Source: Pseudomonadales bacterium (GTDB lineage: Bacteria; Pseudomonadota; Gammaproteobacteria; Pseudomonadales; Azotimanducaceae). From it: a stretch of DNA of 64,000 nucleotides. A model generated the notes under the pieces. The model searched no databases. It worked only from the letters and a program-made list of their open reading frames with translations, and was not told the DNA's origin. The stretch is from the NCBI GenBank assembly GCA_029251375.1, contig JAQXDL010000018.1, forward strand, positions 62,001 through 126,000. The letters are read 5' to 3'. The position numbers and the translations under genes were made by a program. This document shows, in pieces, positions 18,967 through 27,289 of this stretch (position 1 is its first letter; each line of letters begins with the position of its first letter).

Positions 18967-19775
18967 GCGTAAATTTTCCATTGTTTCTCGTTATAGCTAC
19001 GGCCATCACAGGTCTGATTTGGTTGGTAGAGATATTCTATCTTAGGCCGAGACGCCAAGCCGCCGCTGATCAAGCTAAAAGTAAAATAAAAGATGACGCC
19101 AAAAGTGAAGAGGCGATCGGAAAAATACTTGCCGAGCCGATTTACGTTGAGTATTCAGTTTCCTTTTTCCCGGTACTACTGATCGTCCTGGTGCTGCGTT
19201 CTTTCATCGCTGAACCCTTTCAGATTCCAACTGGATCGATGATCCCAACTTTGAAGGTGGGCGACTTTATCGTTGTAAACAAATACGCTTACGGTATTCG
19301 ATTACCTGTCATTGGTACCAAAATCTTTGACGTCGATGAGCCAAAAAATGGCGATGTTATGGTGTTCATTCCACCCCATGAGGATCAATATTTTATTAAA
19401 CGGGTTGTTGGCATACCTGGTGATCGAGTGCGCTACGAGGATAAGGTTCTTTTTATCAACGGTGTCGAGCAAGCTCAGAAGTTTGTTGCTAAGATTCCGC
19501 CAAATAGGCCTAGATACGTGGTTTACGAAGAAACTTTAGGCGGCGCTAACCATTTAATCCATAAAAACAACTTTCGAGACACTCGTGCGTACGAATGGGT
19601 GATACCTGAAGGCCAATATTTTATGATGGGCGACAATCGGGATCAAAGTAGTGATTCCCGTTATTGGGGCCTCGCATCGGAAGAGAACATTGTTGGTAAA
19701 GCTTTCGCTGTTTGGTTGCACAAGGAGCCAGGACTGCACTTCCCAGACTTTTCGCATAATGGATGGATAGAATAG
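18963..19775 (+). CDS. lepB: Signal peptidase I
   Basis: A 270-residue inner-membrane protease that removes signal peptides from exported proteins. Two N-terminal membrane segments (residues about 5-27 and 65-80) precede the periplasmic domain. The catalytic Ser92 is in PTGSMIPT and the general-base Lys146 in [11 protein letters not shown]. The [14 protein letters not shown] box is near the C terminus. It is translationally coupled to lepA. Confidence 0.96.
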   Translation: MSVNFPLFLVIATAITGLIWLVEIFYLRPRRQAAADQAKSKIKDDAKSEEAIGKILAEPIYVEYSVSFFPVLLIVLVLRSFIAEPFQIPTGSMIPTLKVGDFIVVNKYAYGIRLPVIGTKIFDVDEPKNGDVMVFIPPHEDQYFIKRVVGIPGDRVRYEDKVLFINGVEQAQKFVAKIPPNRPRYVVYEETLGGANHLIHKNNFRDTRAYEWVIPEGQYFMMGDNRDQSSDSRYWGLASEENIVGKAFAVWLHKEPGLHFPDFSHNGWIE

Positions 19776-19803
19776 AATTTTCCAACAACAAAAGGGTAGC
19801 GCG

Positions 19804-20178
19804 ATGAATTTTCCATATCATCAACGAGGCATGGGTTTCGTAGGCTGGTTATTACTCATTTTAGTGCTCGGTTCATGTCTCACCATAGTTTTAAAGCTTG
19901 CGCCGCACTATATCGATTACAATACGATCAGCAAGATCATGGACGAAATGGAAACGGAAAATGGCCTTGCGTTGAAGAATAAGACTCAACTGATCAGCGC
20001 CATGGATAAAAAATTCAAGATCAACCAAATCAGAACATTTCCCCTAAAGGAGAATCTTACTTTAACCTCAACTAAAGATGGCGCTGAAGTGATACTCGAC
20101 TATGAGGTAAGGGAAGCAATTGTCTCAAACATTGATATTGTTGTTTCCTTTGACAAGACAATTGAGTTGCGAAACTAG
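19804..20178 (+). CDS. DUF4845-type small membrane protein
   Basis: A 124-residue protein with one N-terminal membrane segment (residues about 10-32, GFVGWLLLILVLGSCLTIVL) directly followed by KLAPHYIDYNTI, a pattern seen in DUF4845 proteins encoded between lepB and rnc in many beta- and gammaproteobacteria. The rest is a small extracytoplasmic domain. The function is unknown. It may be a pilin-like or envelope accessory protein, but that is a guess. Confidence 0.75.
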   Translation: MNFPYHQRGMGFVGWLLLILVLGSCLTIVLKLAPHYIDYNTISKIMDEMETENGLALKNKTQLISAMDKKFKINQIRTFPLKENLTLTSTKDGAEVILDYEVREAIVSNIDIVVSFDKTIELRN

Positions 20179-20309
20179 ACATACAGATTAGATAAATCGA
20201 CTAAATAGTCCGACTAATCAACTAAGCAAAATCGCCTTTAGTTTGCGATCTAACCTTAATTCAACACTAATCAGGTATCGATCAGACACCTACAAGACAT
20301 TGATAGCCA

Positions 20310-20984
20310 ATGGAAAAGCTGCAACGAAGTTTAGGTTATACATTTGCCAATCAAGATTGGTTGGTTCAAGCAGTTACCCATAGAAGCCATGGTAAACGCA
20401 ATAATGAAAGGTTGGAGTTTCTTGGTGATTCCATATTAAGTTTCGTGATTGCTGATGCGTTATACCAACGTTTTACCGATGCAAATGAAGGACAGCTTAG
20501 TCGTCTTCGAGCGTCTTTGGTGAAGCAACAAACGCTGGCTGAAATCGCCCGCGAACTTGAACTCGGCAACGCACTCATTATGGGCACGGGAGAGTTGAAA
20601 AGTGGTGGTTTTCAGCGTGACTCTGTCTTATCAGATGCACTCGAAGCGATCATTGGGGCAATCTATCTCGATGCATCGATTGAGATTGCTCAAGAACGGA
20701 TACTGCATTGGTTCTTCGACCGACTAGAGAACATGACAACTGAGCAATCCCATAAAGATGCTAAAACTAAACTGCAGGAATTTCTGCAGGCAAGACAAGA
20801 ACCGCTGCCAAATTATGAGATTGTTAAAGTTTCAGGTCCATCCCATGACCAGATATTCGTTGTAAGTTGCGAAGTGAAATGTTTAGTTCAATCAATTGAA
20901 GGGATAGGGAATTCTCGGCGTATCGCCGAACAAAACGCTGCAATGAGTGCGTTGAAACAACTTGGAATTGAGCATGAACATTGA
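20310..20984 (+). CDS. rnc: Ribonuclease III
   Basis: A 224-residue double-stranded-RNA endonuclease for rRNA and mRNA processing. The signature NERLEFLGD (residues 32-40) and the second acidic cluster DALEAIIGAIYLD provide the metal ligands. The dsRNA-binding domain occupies about residues 150-220 (KTKLQEFLQ to RIAEQNAAMSAL). Its 3' end overlaps era by 11 bp. The 130 bp upstream are AT-rich and contain irregular GACTAA-like repeats. Confidence 0.96.
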   Translation: MEKLQRSLGYTFANQDWLVQAVTHRSHGKRNNERLEFLGDSILSFVIADALYQRFTDANEGQLSRLRASLVKQQTLAEIARELELGNALIMGTGELKSGGFQRDSVLSDALEAIIGAIYLDASIEIAQERILHWFFDRLENMTTEQSHKDAKTKLQEFLQARQEPLPNYEIVKVSGPSHDQIFVVSCEVKCLVQSIEGIGNSRRIAEQNAAMSALKQLGIEHEH

Positions 20985-21882
20985 TGAACAAATTGACACA
21001 CGTTGTGGCTATGTCGCTATTGTTGGCCGACCGAATGTTGGCAAGTCAACGTTGCTCAACTACATTTTGGGACAAAAATTAAGTATCACGTCGAAAAAGC
21101 CTCAAACTACTCGGCATCAACTACTCGGAATTAAGACTTCCGAGAAAGAACAAGTTCTCTATGTTGATACACCCGGAATACATGGTAAGGAAAATAAAGC
21201 CATTAATCGGTATATGAACAAGAGTGCCAAGAGTATTGTAAAGGACGTCGATGTTGTTGTTTTTGTTACCGACCGAACTGAATGGCAGGATGATGACGAA
21301 ATTACCGCGGACAGTTTGCGTAACGCACCAGGGCAAATAATTATCGCGATAAACAAAATTGACCTGCTCAAGGATAAAGAGCGACTTTTACCAAAACTAA
21401 AAGAGTTGTCCGATAGGTTTCCCGATGCTGTTGTCATCCCTATTTCGGCGGAAAATGGTGATAATCTGGAGCAGTTAGAGTTACTTGTGTCCGAGCGCCT
21501 CCCCTACGGACAGTTTCTTTTTTCGGATGATCAATTGACTGACCGGTCTATGCGATTTCTTGTTTCAGAGATCATTCGCGAAAAAATCATGCGCCAATTA
21601 GGTGAAGAAGTACCTTACGCGGCGACGATTCAAATCGAGCGTTTCAAAAAGGAAGGTAAAACCACCCACGTTGATGCAACAGTGTTTGTTGAGAGGGATG
21701 GTCAAAAAGCAATTTTGATTGGTAAACAAGGCGCCAAACTCAAGCGAATCGGCACTGATGCTCGCCATGATATTGAGGCGCTGATTGATGGCAAGGTTAT
21801 GCTCCGTTTATGGGTAAAGACCCGTACTGGTTGGAGTGATGATGAACGGGCGTTGAAGAGTCTAGGGTATGACGACATTTAG
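20974..21882 (+). CDS. era: GTPase Era
   Basis: A 302-residue GTPase that binds the 3' end of 16S rRNA during 30S maturation. G1 is GRPNVGKST (residues 18-26), G3 DTPGIHG, G4 NKIDLL. The C-terminal KH domain has IGKQGAKLKRIG. ATG 20974 gives the normal N terminus; an upstream in-frame start at 20962 is less likely. It overlaps both rnc and recO, typical of a coupled rnc-era-recO operon. Confidence 0.96.
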   Translation: MNIDEQIDTRCGYVAIVGRPNVGKSTLLNYILGQKLSITSKKPQTTRHQLLGIKTSEKEQVLYVDTPGIHGKENKAINRYMNKSAKSIVKDVDVVVFVTDRTEWQDDDEITADSLRNAPGQIIIAINKIDLLKDKERLLPKLKELSDRFPDAVVIPISAENGDNLEQLELLVSERLPYGQFLFSDDQLTDRSMRFLVSEIIREKIMRQLGEEVPYAATIQIERFKKEGKTTHVDATVFVERDGQKAILIGKQGAKLKRIGTDARHDIEALIDGKVMLRLWVKTRTGWSDDERALKSLGYDDI

Positions 21883-22615
21883 CCAAAACGCCGATCTAAC
21901 ACCTGCCTATATATTACATACACGAAAATATCGCGACACGAGTGTGATTGCTGAATTGCTGACGGAAAAGCATGGCCGCATTTCCGGTGTCATACGAGGC
22001 GCCCGCAATAAAAAGAAAAGCGGCACCGTCCAAGCGTTTACCCCCTTGCTTATTTCTTTCATGGGCAATGGGGATCTTAAAACCATAACAAAAATTGACG
22101 CCGGAAATATTTCTCACATCGTTGGCGATGATCTCCTTGTCGGGCTTTATGCTAATGAGCTTTTGGTGAGGCTGTTGGCCAAGTTTGAGCCGATGCCATC
22201 TGTTTTTTCAGCTTATCAAAATTTATTGCTGCAACTTGTTTCGTGGAGCGGCGTTGAGCCTTGCTTACGAGTCTTTGAAATGACGTTGCTGTCAGAGCTT
22301 GGCTACGGCATATCTTTTGATGTTGAGGCGGGTTCTGGCGAACCAATTGATGAAATTGGGTTTTATCGGTTTAGTCTTAACCAAGGCTTCTACCCGTTGG
22401 CCAAACAAGCCTCGGGCCGAAACTTCCAAGGCAAATACTTGCTCGGCATTAGCCAGGGAAAATTCGACGAGCCGATGGTTAACACCTATGCAAAATTCAT
22501 CATTCGTGATTGTCTTAATCACTTGTTAGGTGGCAGGCCGTTGAAAAGTCGTGAGCTTTTTAAACTTTACAGATCTGCTGCTAGCGTGGCTGATAAGGAT
22601 GAGGGCTTGCAGTAG
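21869..22615 (+). CDS. recO: DNA repair protein RecO
   Basis: A 248-residue RecFOR-pathway mediator that loads RecA on SSB-coated DNA. The N-terminal OB fold starts AYILHTRKYRDTSVIAELLTEKHG, the characteristic RecO opening. The C-terminal helical part has the ISQGKF and KSRELFKLYR segments. It overlaps era by 14 bp. In Pseudomonas pdxJ follows recO; here the next gene is unrelated. Confidence 0.93.
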   Translation: MTTFSQNADLTPAYILHTRKYRDTSVIAELLTEKHGRISGVIRGARNKKKSGTVQAFTPLLISFMGNGDLKTITKIDAGNISHIVGDDLLVGLYANELLVRLLAKFEPMPSVFSAYQNLLLQLVSWSGVEPCLRVFEMTLLSELGYGISFDVEAGSGEPIDEIGFYRFSLNQGFYPLAKQASGRNFQGKYLLGISQGKFDEPMVNTYAKFIIRDCLNHLLGGRPLKSRELFKLYRSAASVADKDEGLQ

Positions 22616-22749
22616 TTGCAGGTCAACTCTGGTGTTTGTCGCAAAGTTTGGTCGGCTCGACAGTGAATATGTTCTCAATTCCCTATAGGACTTCGTATCA
22701 ACTGAGGCGGTAAGACAAACCTACAGGTTAGATGTACTGGAGTAAAAAT

Positions 22750-23157
22750 ATGAATTACGTAGATGCAGATTTGAACAAGCTAGCGGCGATGGCAGGAAAT
22801 GCTCAAGATGAAGCGGTGGTGATGCTAAACCTGTTGAAATATCGTGACGTTGCTGAGCCGGGTTATGGGGTTGATGGGCTCACCGGTGAGCAAGCGTATC
22901 GCATTTACGGCGAAAAATTTGCCGGCTTGAATGCTCGGTTTGGTGGAGAGCCAATCTGGATGGGTAAAGCTCTTAATACAATTATTGGCAGTGAGGATTG
23001 GGATATTGCTATTTTGGTGGCTTATCCAACGCGCAAACAATTCGTCGAGATGTTTAAGGATCCTGATTATTCTCGCATAGCACCGATAAGGGGCGCCGCG
23101 CTGCAAGACAGTCGCCTCGTAGAAATGAGCCAGCTTTTACCAAAAACTCACGGCTGA
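22750..23157 (+). CDS. DUF1330-like small protein
   Basis: A 135-residue soluble protein with no signal peptide. MLNLLKYRD near residue 25, the central GEPIWMGK and IGSEDWDIAILVAYPTRKQFVEMFKDPDY resemble DUF1330 / dimeric alpha-beta-barrel proteins. ATG 22750 is chosen because GGAG (22739-22742) lies 7 bp upstream; an ATG at 22732 has no such site. The biochemical role is unknown. It is monocistronic by spacing, with a small hairpin downstream. Confidence 0.65.
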   Translation: MNYVDADLNKLAAMAGNAQDEAVVMLNLLKYRDVAEPGYGVDGLTGEQAYRIYGEKFAGLNARFGGEPIWMGKALNTIIGSEDWDIAILVAYPTRKQFVEMFKDPDYSRIAPIRGAALQDSRLVEMSQLLPKTHG

Positions 23158-23217
23158 TTTAGTCGATAGAGAGGTTCTGAGGCTAATTGCGCCTCGCTTT
23201 GGCCTGATGACAAAATA

Positions 23218-23235
23218 ATCACCTATTTAGGTGAT
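23218..23235 (+). terminator. Possible weak terminator after the DUF1330-like gene
   Basis: ATCACCT-ATTT-AGGTGAT forms a perfect 7-bp stem with a 4-nt loop, followed by GTTTCTT. The stem is modest and the T run interrupted. It lies between the DUF1330-like gene and the ECF sigma gene. Confidence 0.35.
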
Positions 23236-23285
23236 GTTTCTTAAAGCGATCTAATGCCATCGTGAAATCTGAGTAACTACCTCGG

Positions 23286-23903
23286 ATGAGCACTACGATG
23301 GATTCTAGCGGTCAGAACGAACCGGTGAATGTAGATAGCAATATCGAAGCAACCAGGCTTGTGGAAGCAATAGGCAATGGCCAAGTTCAGCTAGAGGCTG
23401 AGTTTGTTAAACGCTATCGTGAAAGTGTGCGACGTATCCTTGAGCGCCTTAGTGGTGATCACGGACGAGCCGAAGATTTGACCCATGATGTTCTCATCAT
23501 CCTGTTACGAAAATTACGTAGTCGCAGCCTTAGAGACCCGACAAAACTGTCAAGTTATGTTTTTCAAACGGCGCGCTTTGTTTATCTAGGTTGGTTGAGA
23601 AAATCTGACAGTCATCTTGAGTACCGCCATCAGATTGACGACTTTGGCGATCAGGCGCAGGGGATGGAAGAGGTGCTGTTGCGTATAGAGGCTTCTGATT
23701 TGCTCTGTCAGAGTATTCGCCAGCTTCCCGTTGAGAGAGATCAAGAGATCTTATTGCGTCACTACCTTGTTGAACAAACGAAATCCGAGATTTGTGAGGT
23801 TTTATTGTTAAGCAGTGCGCAATATAACCGGGTGCTCAGTCGAGCAAGGATTAGATTGAAGTCTTGTTTAGTCGATGGACTTGCGCATTCAGGCGCACCA
23901 TAG
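23286..23903 (+). CDS. ECF-family RNA polymerase sigma factor
   Basis: A 205-residue sigma-70-family protein with region 2 (AEDLTHDVLIILLRKLRS and YVFQTARFVYLGWLRK) and region 4 (LPVERDQEILLRHYLVEQTKSEICEVL, then a recognition helix ending RVLSRARIRLK). It differs clearly from RpoE at 12.5 kb. No anti-sigma or membrane-sensor gene is adjacent: the next gene converges on it. The start may be ATG 23286 or ATG 23298. Its targets and signal are unknown. Confidence 0.8.
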   Translation: MSTTMDSSGQNEPVNVDSNIEATRLVEAIGNGQVQLEAEFVKRYRESVRRILERLSGDHGRAEDLTHDVLIILLRKLRSRSLRDPTKLSSYVFQTARFVYLGWLRKSDSHLEYRHQIDDFGDQAQGMEEVLLRIEASDLLCQSIRQLPVERDQEILLRHYLVEQTKSEICEVLLLSSAQYNRVLSRARIRLKSCLVDGLAHSGAP

Positions 23904-23952
23904 CGGATTGACTGATCCTTCAGACAACCTAGCGCTGCAAGCCTACACGCGT

Positions 23953-26193
23953 TTATCGCTGAATCGATGTCAGGTGTTCGGCCTGACGCTCATACCAAGT
24001 GTTCAATGCTTGGAACTCTTCCTCTAATTGCATCAAGCCTTCGTCAAGTTTCTCAGGCTCAATTTGCTTTTGAGCGGTATCAACTGGCTCTTTAGCTAAT
24101 TTATCCAAGTGAAGTACAGCCTGTGTTAAGCGGGGTACGCCGCAATACCGAAGTGCGCCGATCAACTTATGTAGTCTGAGCTTAAGTTTTTTTATATCTT
24201 TCTCGGCGAGATGTTTTCTTATGGCCAAGATATCCTCGGGCAGGGTGTCAATTAAGATCTGTAACAAGTCTCTCATTAGTTCGCTGTTATCGTTTGTCCG
24301 CGTTAAGGACAAGGCGTGGTCGAATACTTTTGAGTTGGTCATATCACTAGATGTCACGGCGTTGGCATCAACTTTGTTGGGTCGCTTATGTTGATGACTA
24401 AATATGCTTGCCAATTGCTTCATACCAATGGGTTTTGTTATTAGCTGGGAAAAGCCGGACTCTAAAATTGTGCTCGAGGCTTCTTCAGGAACCTGCGCGG
24501 TGACACAGTAAATGCGACCTTCGTAGCCGTTTTCCCTTACTTTTCGTGAAAAGCCAGCACCACTCAGAATAGGCATGTGCAGATCGGTGAATATGACATC
24601 GGGTTGGTGCTTCGTGACGAGCTTTACCGCCTCTGTAGGCATGCCTGATTCAATCACTCTGTGACCGATCGCCAGGATAAACTGACATAGTACTTTTCTA
24701 TTTTGCGCAGAATCATCAACAACAAGAGCCAGTTGTTGATGCGCGGGTTTTGATAGTTGTTTAAGACTGCGCAGTAAGTCTGATTGATAGATAGGGTATG
24801 TAAGTTGGTGCCAATGGCTGTGCTGAAAAATTAGCTCGTGCTCTAAAAAATAAACGGTCGTTGCATGATTGAGTCTTGTCAGAGCAAGTTGAATATCTTT
24901 GGACTTTTGATGCAGGATAAAAGCGACCTCTGCTTTCGCTGGGTCTTGGGACACCTTCATACCAATGTTTTTTAATCTACTTGATAGGCTCGCGTGCTGT
25001 TTTTGGTCGCTACTGAAAATTCTGTAACTATGGGGATTATCAACTAACGGATTGCTGCTCGTGGATGCTTGCGAAGTTATGGCGAGTACCTTACCCGTGA
25101 TGTGTGCCTTGGATACCTGCAGCAATTCTCGTAACTTAGGCGTCACGGCAATGGGTCTGTTGTCTGCAACCAAAAACAATATCTTGCGACTTTTCACCTG
25201 AATTTTTAGTACGACAGCTCGATGTTTCTTTGATGTCAGACCGCCAGCTGATGCTTGGCTAGTATAATGAGTTGTTCTCGTAGGGGAGGGCCTGTGTTGC
25301 CGCGTCAACGAGTACCCTGCTGTAAAGTGACTCAGCAGTGTATGAAAGAGCAATTGTCTAATCTCTGTTTTACAGGCCACTGGTTGAAAATGGCAGGACT
25401 GGTCAAAGATAGGTACGATTTCTTGCTCAATGATCGGTGCGATCAGTGAAATGACGCTATCAACAAGTTCGTGTAAATCAATTGGCAACAGATCCTGTTG
25501 GCCTGATTCGGTAAGCGTCGAGAGAGAGCGCTGTTGCCTGTGCGGGTTATCGCAAGCGTAAATCTGAACGAATAAAAATTGTAAGTTGTCTGAACCCCGC
25601 ATGAGTTCGATACGGTATTTTTGCGCTTGCTCAGATGATGATCGTTGCATCAGACTGCGTGTGCTGTTGATCGTTGCTCGCAGCGGGTGTTGGGCCAGGC
25701 GCGCAAGTGTTTGGTAGTAGTTGGTCGTGATGTCTGATTGTGTCTGCAGATCGGTAACATGGCTTAATAGTGTTTGGATACGCTCTTCAAGAACCTCTTT
25801 ATTCTTTTTGTAAGCTAATTGTTGCGCCAATGCGGCGGCTTCACTTTGTTGTAGGTCGTCCTTCAACGCGCTTGCTCTGTTCTGTAATTTTACTAGCAGA
25901 CTTTGGATGATGGTGTCTTTGGCGTACATGTTCGGCATTAGCTTCGTTTCGGGTTCCTCTAGTCGTTGATTCAATTCAATAATCGGTTCAACGACTTTTT
26001 TCTTGATATACAAATTGATTAGCCAGCCCCAACCGATCAAAATCAGTAACAATAAAAGGCTCAAGGAGGTCGGTTGAAGCGTTAAAGCAGCATCCGTTAC
26101 ATGGAGCCAAAACATGCAAGGCAAAAGTAGAATAGGAAACAGTGTGCACAGGTATATTCTTGTTTGGATTGCCCGCATGGTGATCCCTTGCAT
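23953..26193 (-). CDS. Reduced BarA/GacS-like hybrid protein with degenerate ATPase domain
   Basis: A 746-residue membrane protein in the barA position beside cysM-rlmD-relA. Two N-terminal membrane helices (about 12-31 and 44-63) are separated by only about a dozen residues, so the periplasmic sensor of BarA/GacS is missing. A coiled coil (about 100-150) leads to an H-box-like HPLRATIN (His169). The ATP-binding domain lacks a recognisable N box (LLFHTLLSHFT) and G1 box (ADNRPIA at 343-349), and no G2 box is seen. A degenerate receiver (about 388-480) precedes an intact one (Asp493/494, phospho-acceptor Asp537, Thr565, Lys587) and an intact HPt (His675 in LHKLIGALRYCGVPRL). The frame is unbroken, so it is expressed or only recently inactivated. 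It probably passes phosphate rather than making it (inference). Confidence 0.8.
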   Translation of the reverse strand: MQGITMRAIQTRIYLCTLFPILLLPCMFWLHVTDAALTLQPTSLSLLLLLILIGWGWLINLYIKKKVVEPIIELNQRLEEPETKLMPNMYAKDTIIQSLLVKLQNRASALKDDLQQSEAAALAQQLAYKKNKEVLEERIQTLLSHVTDLQTQSDITTNYYQTLARLAQHPLRATINSTRSLMQRSSSEQAQKYRIELMRGSDNLQFLFVQIYACDNPHRQQRSLSTLTESGQQDLLPIDLHELVDSVISLIAPIIEQEIVPIFDQSCHFQPVACKTEIRQLLFHTLLSHFTAGYSLTRQHRPSPTRTTHYTSQASAGGLTSKKHRAVVLKIQVKSRKILFLVADNRPIAVTPKLRELLQVSKAHITGKVLAITSQASTSSNPLVDNPHSYRIFSSDQKQHASLSSRLKNIGMKVSQDPAKAEVAFILHQKSKDIQLALTRLNHATTVYFLEHELIFQHSHWHQLTYPIYQSDLLRSLKQLSKPAHQQLALVVDDSAQNRKVLCQFILAIGHRVIESGMPTEAVKLVTKHQPDVIFTDLHMPILSGAGFSRKVRENGYEGRIYCVTAQVPEEASSTILESGFSQLITKPIGMKQLASIFSHQHKRPNKVDANAVTSSDMTNSKVFDHALSLTRTNDNSELMRDLLQILIDTLPEDILAIRKHLAEKDIKKLKLRLHKLIGALRYCGVPRLTQAVLHLDKLAKEPVDTAQKQIEPEKLDEGLMQLEEEFQALNTWYERQAEHLTSIQR

Positions 26194-26357
26194 CTTGGTT
26201 AGCTAGATTAAAAGACAGTGAGATTTACGGACGATTCCTCTCATTTTATGCTTTATTTCGCCGCTAGCTATATTCCCCTAGGAAATTTCGATAGATGAAG
26301 CAGATATTATCTGTATCGTTTTTGATCTCTTATTATTAATCTACAACTATTGTAAAA

Positions 26358-27275
26358 ATGGACGATATCGACTCAATGAGTGAATTCAATACAATCGAGG
26401 CTTGCATCGGGGAAACCCCCTTAGTTCGACTGCAGAGGCTTCCGGGCGACACTAGTAACACGATATTGGTCAAGCTTGAGGGGAATAACCCCGCTGGCTC
26501 GGTCAAAGACCGCCCAGCGATGAGTATGATCGCTAGTGCAGAGGCGCGCGGCGACATAAGTCCGGGTGATACGCTCATTGAGGCAACCAGTGGCAATACA
26601 GGCATCGCCCTGGCCATGGCGGCCGCTATTAGGGGTTATCGTATGGTGTTGATCATGCCTGCTCATATGAGTGCTGAGCGTAAAAGCGCGATGGCAGCCT
26701 ATGGCGCGGAGTTGATCTTAGTAACGCAACAGGAGGGTATGGAAGGGGCGAGGGACTTAGCGCTGGCAATGCAGAGCCGAGGCGAAGGCATCGTTCTCGA
26801 CCAATTTGCAAACCCAGACAACCCCGCAGCCCATTATCGGGGTACAGGTCCTGAAATCATGCGACAGAGTTTTGGCAAGATTACCCACTTTGTCAGCTCT
26901 ATGGGTACCACAGGTACGATAATGGGCGTGTCGAAATATCTCAAAGAAGTTAAGCCCGAGGTTGAAATTGTAGGTCTTCAGCCAATTGAGGGCAGTGCGA
27001 TACCGGGGATACGTCGATGGCCAAAGGCTTATCTGCCAAAAATCTATGATGACCAACGGGTTGATCGCATTATCGATATGGATCAAGCAACCGCAGAGGA
27101 GACGATGCGACAACTTGCTCGAGTTGAAGGCATTTTCAGCGGAGTCTCATCTGGTGGGTCAGTAGCTGCTGCACTGTTATTAAGTCAGGAGGTTGAAAAT
27201 GCTGTCATTGTAGCGATAGTTTGCGATCGTGGTGATCGGTATCTTTCTACTGGCGTGTTTGATTTAGATCAGTAA
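26358..27275 (+). CDS. cysM: Cysteine synthase B (O-acetylserine sulfhydrylase)
   Basis: A 305-residue PLP enzyme making cysteine from O-acetylserine and sulfide or thiosulfate. The PLP lysine is in GSVKDRPA near residue 50, the phosphate loop is SGNTGIALA, and the glycine-rich GTTGTIMGV is near 190. The closest pattern is CysM (IGETPLVRLQRL, GIRRWPKAYLP) rather than CysK. ATG 26358 or 26376 could be the start; neither has a strong ribosome site. The conserved neighbours rlmD and relA follow. Confidence 0.92.
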   Translation: MDDIDSMSEFNTIEACIGETPLVRLQRLPGDTSNTILVKLEGNNPAGSVKDRPAMSMIASAEARGDISPGDTLIEATSGNTGIALAMAAAIRGYRMVLIMPAHMSAERKSAMAAYGAELILVTQQEGMEGARDLALAMQSRGEGIVLDQFANPDNPAAHYRGTGPEIMRQSFGKITHFVSSMGTTGTIMGVSKYLKEVKPEVEIVGLQPIEGSAIPGIRRWPKAYLPKIYDDQRVDRIIDMDQATAEETMRQLARVEGIFSGVSSGGSVAAALLLSQEVENAVIVAIVCDRGDRYLSTGVFDLDQ

Positions 27276-27289
27276 ACTACGCGCTTTCC

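Noticed and set aside
23953-26193. Calling the BarA-like gene a pseudogene
   Set aside because: The 746-codon frame is uninterrupted and the receiver and HPt catalytic residues are conserved, so loss of function of only the ATPase part fits better.
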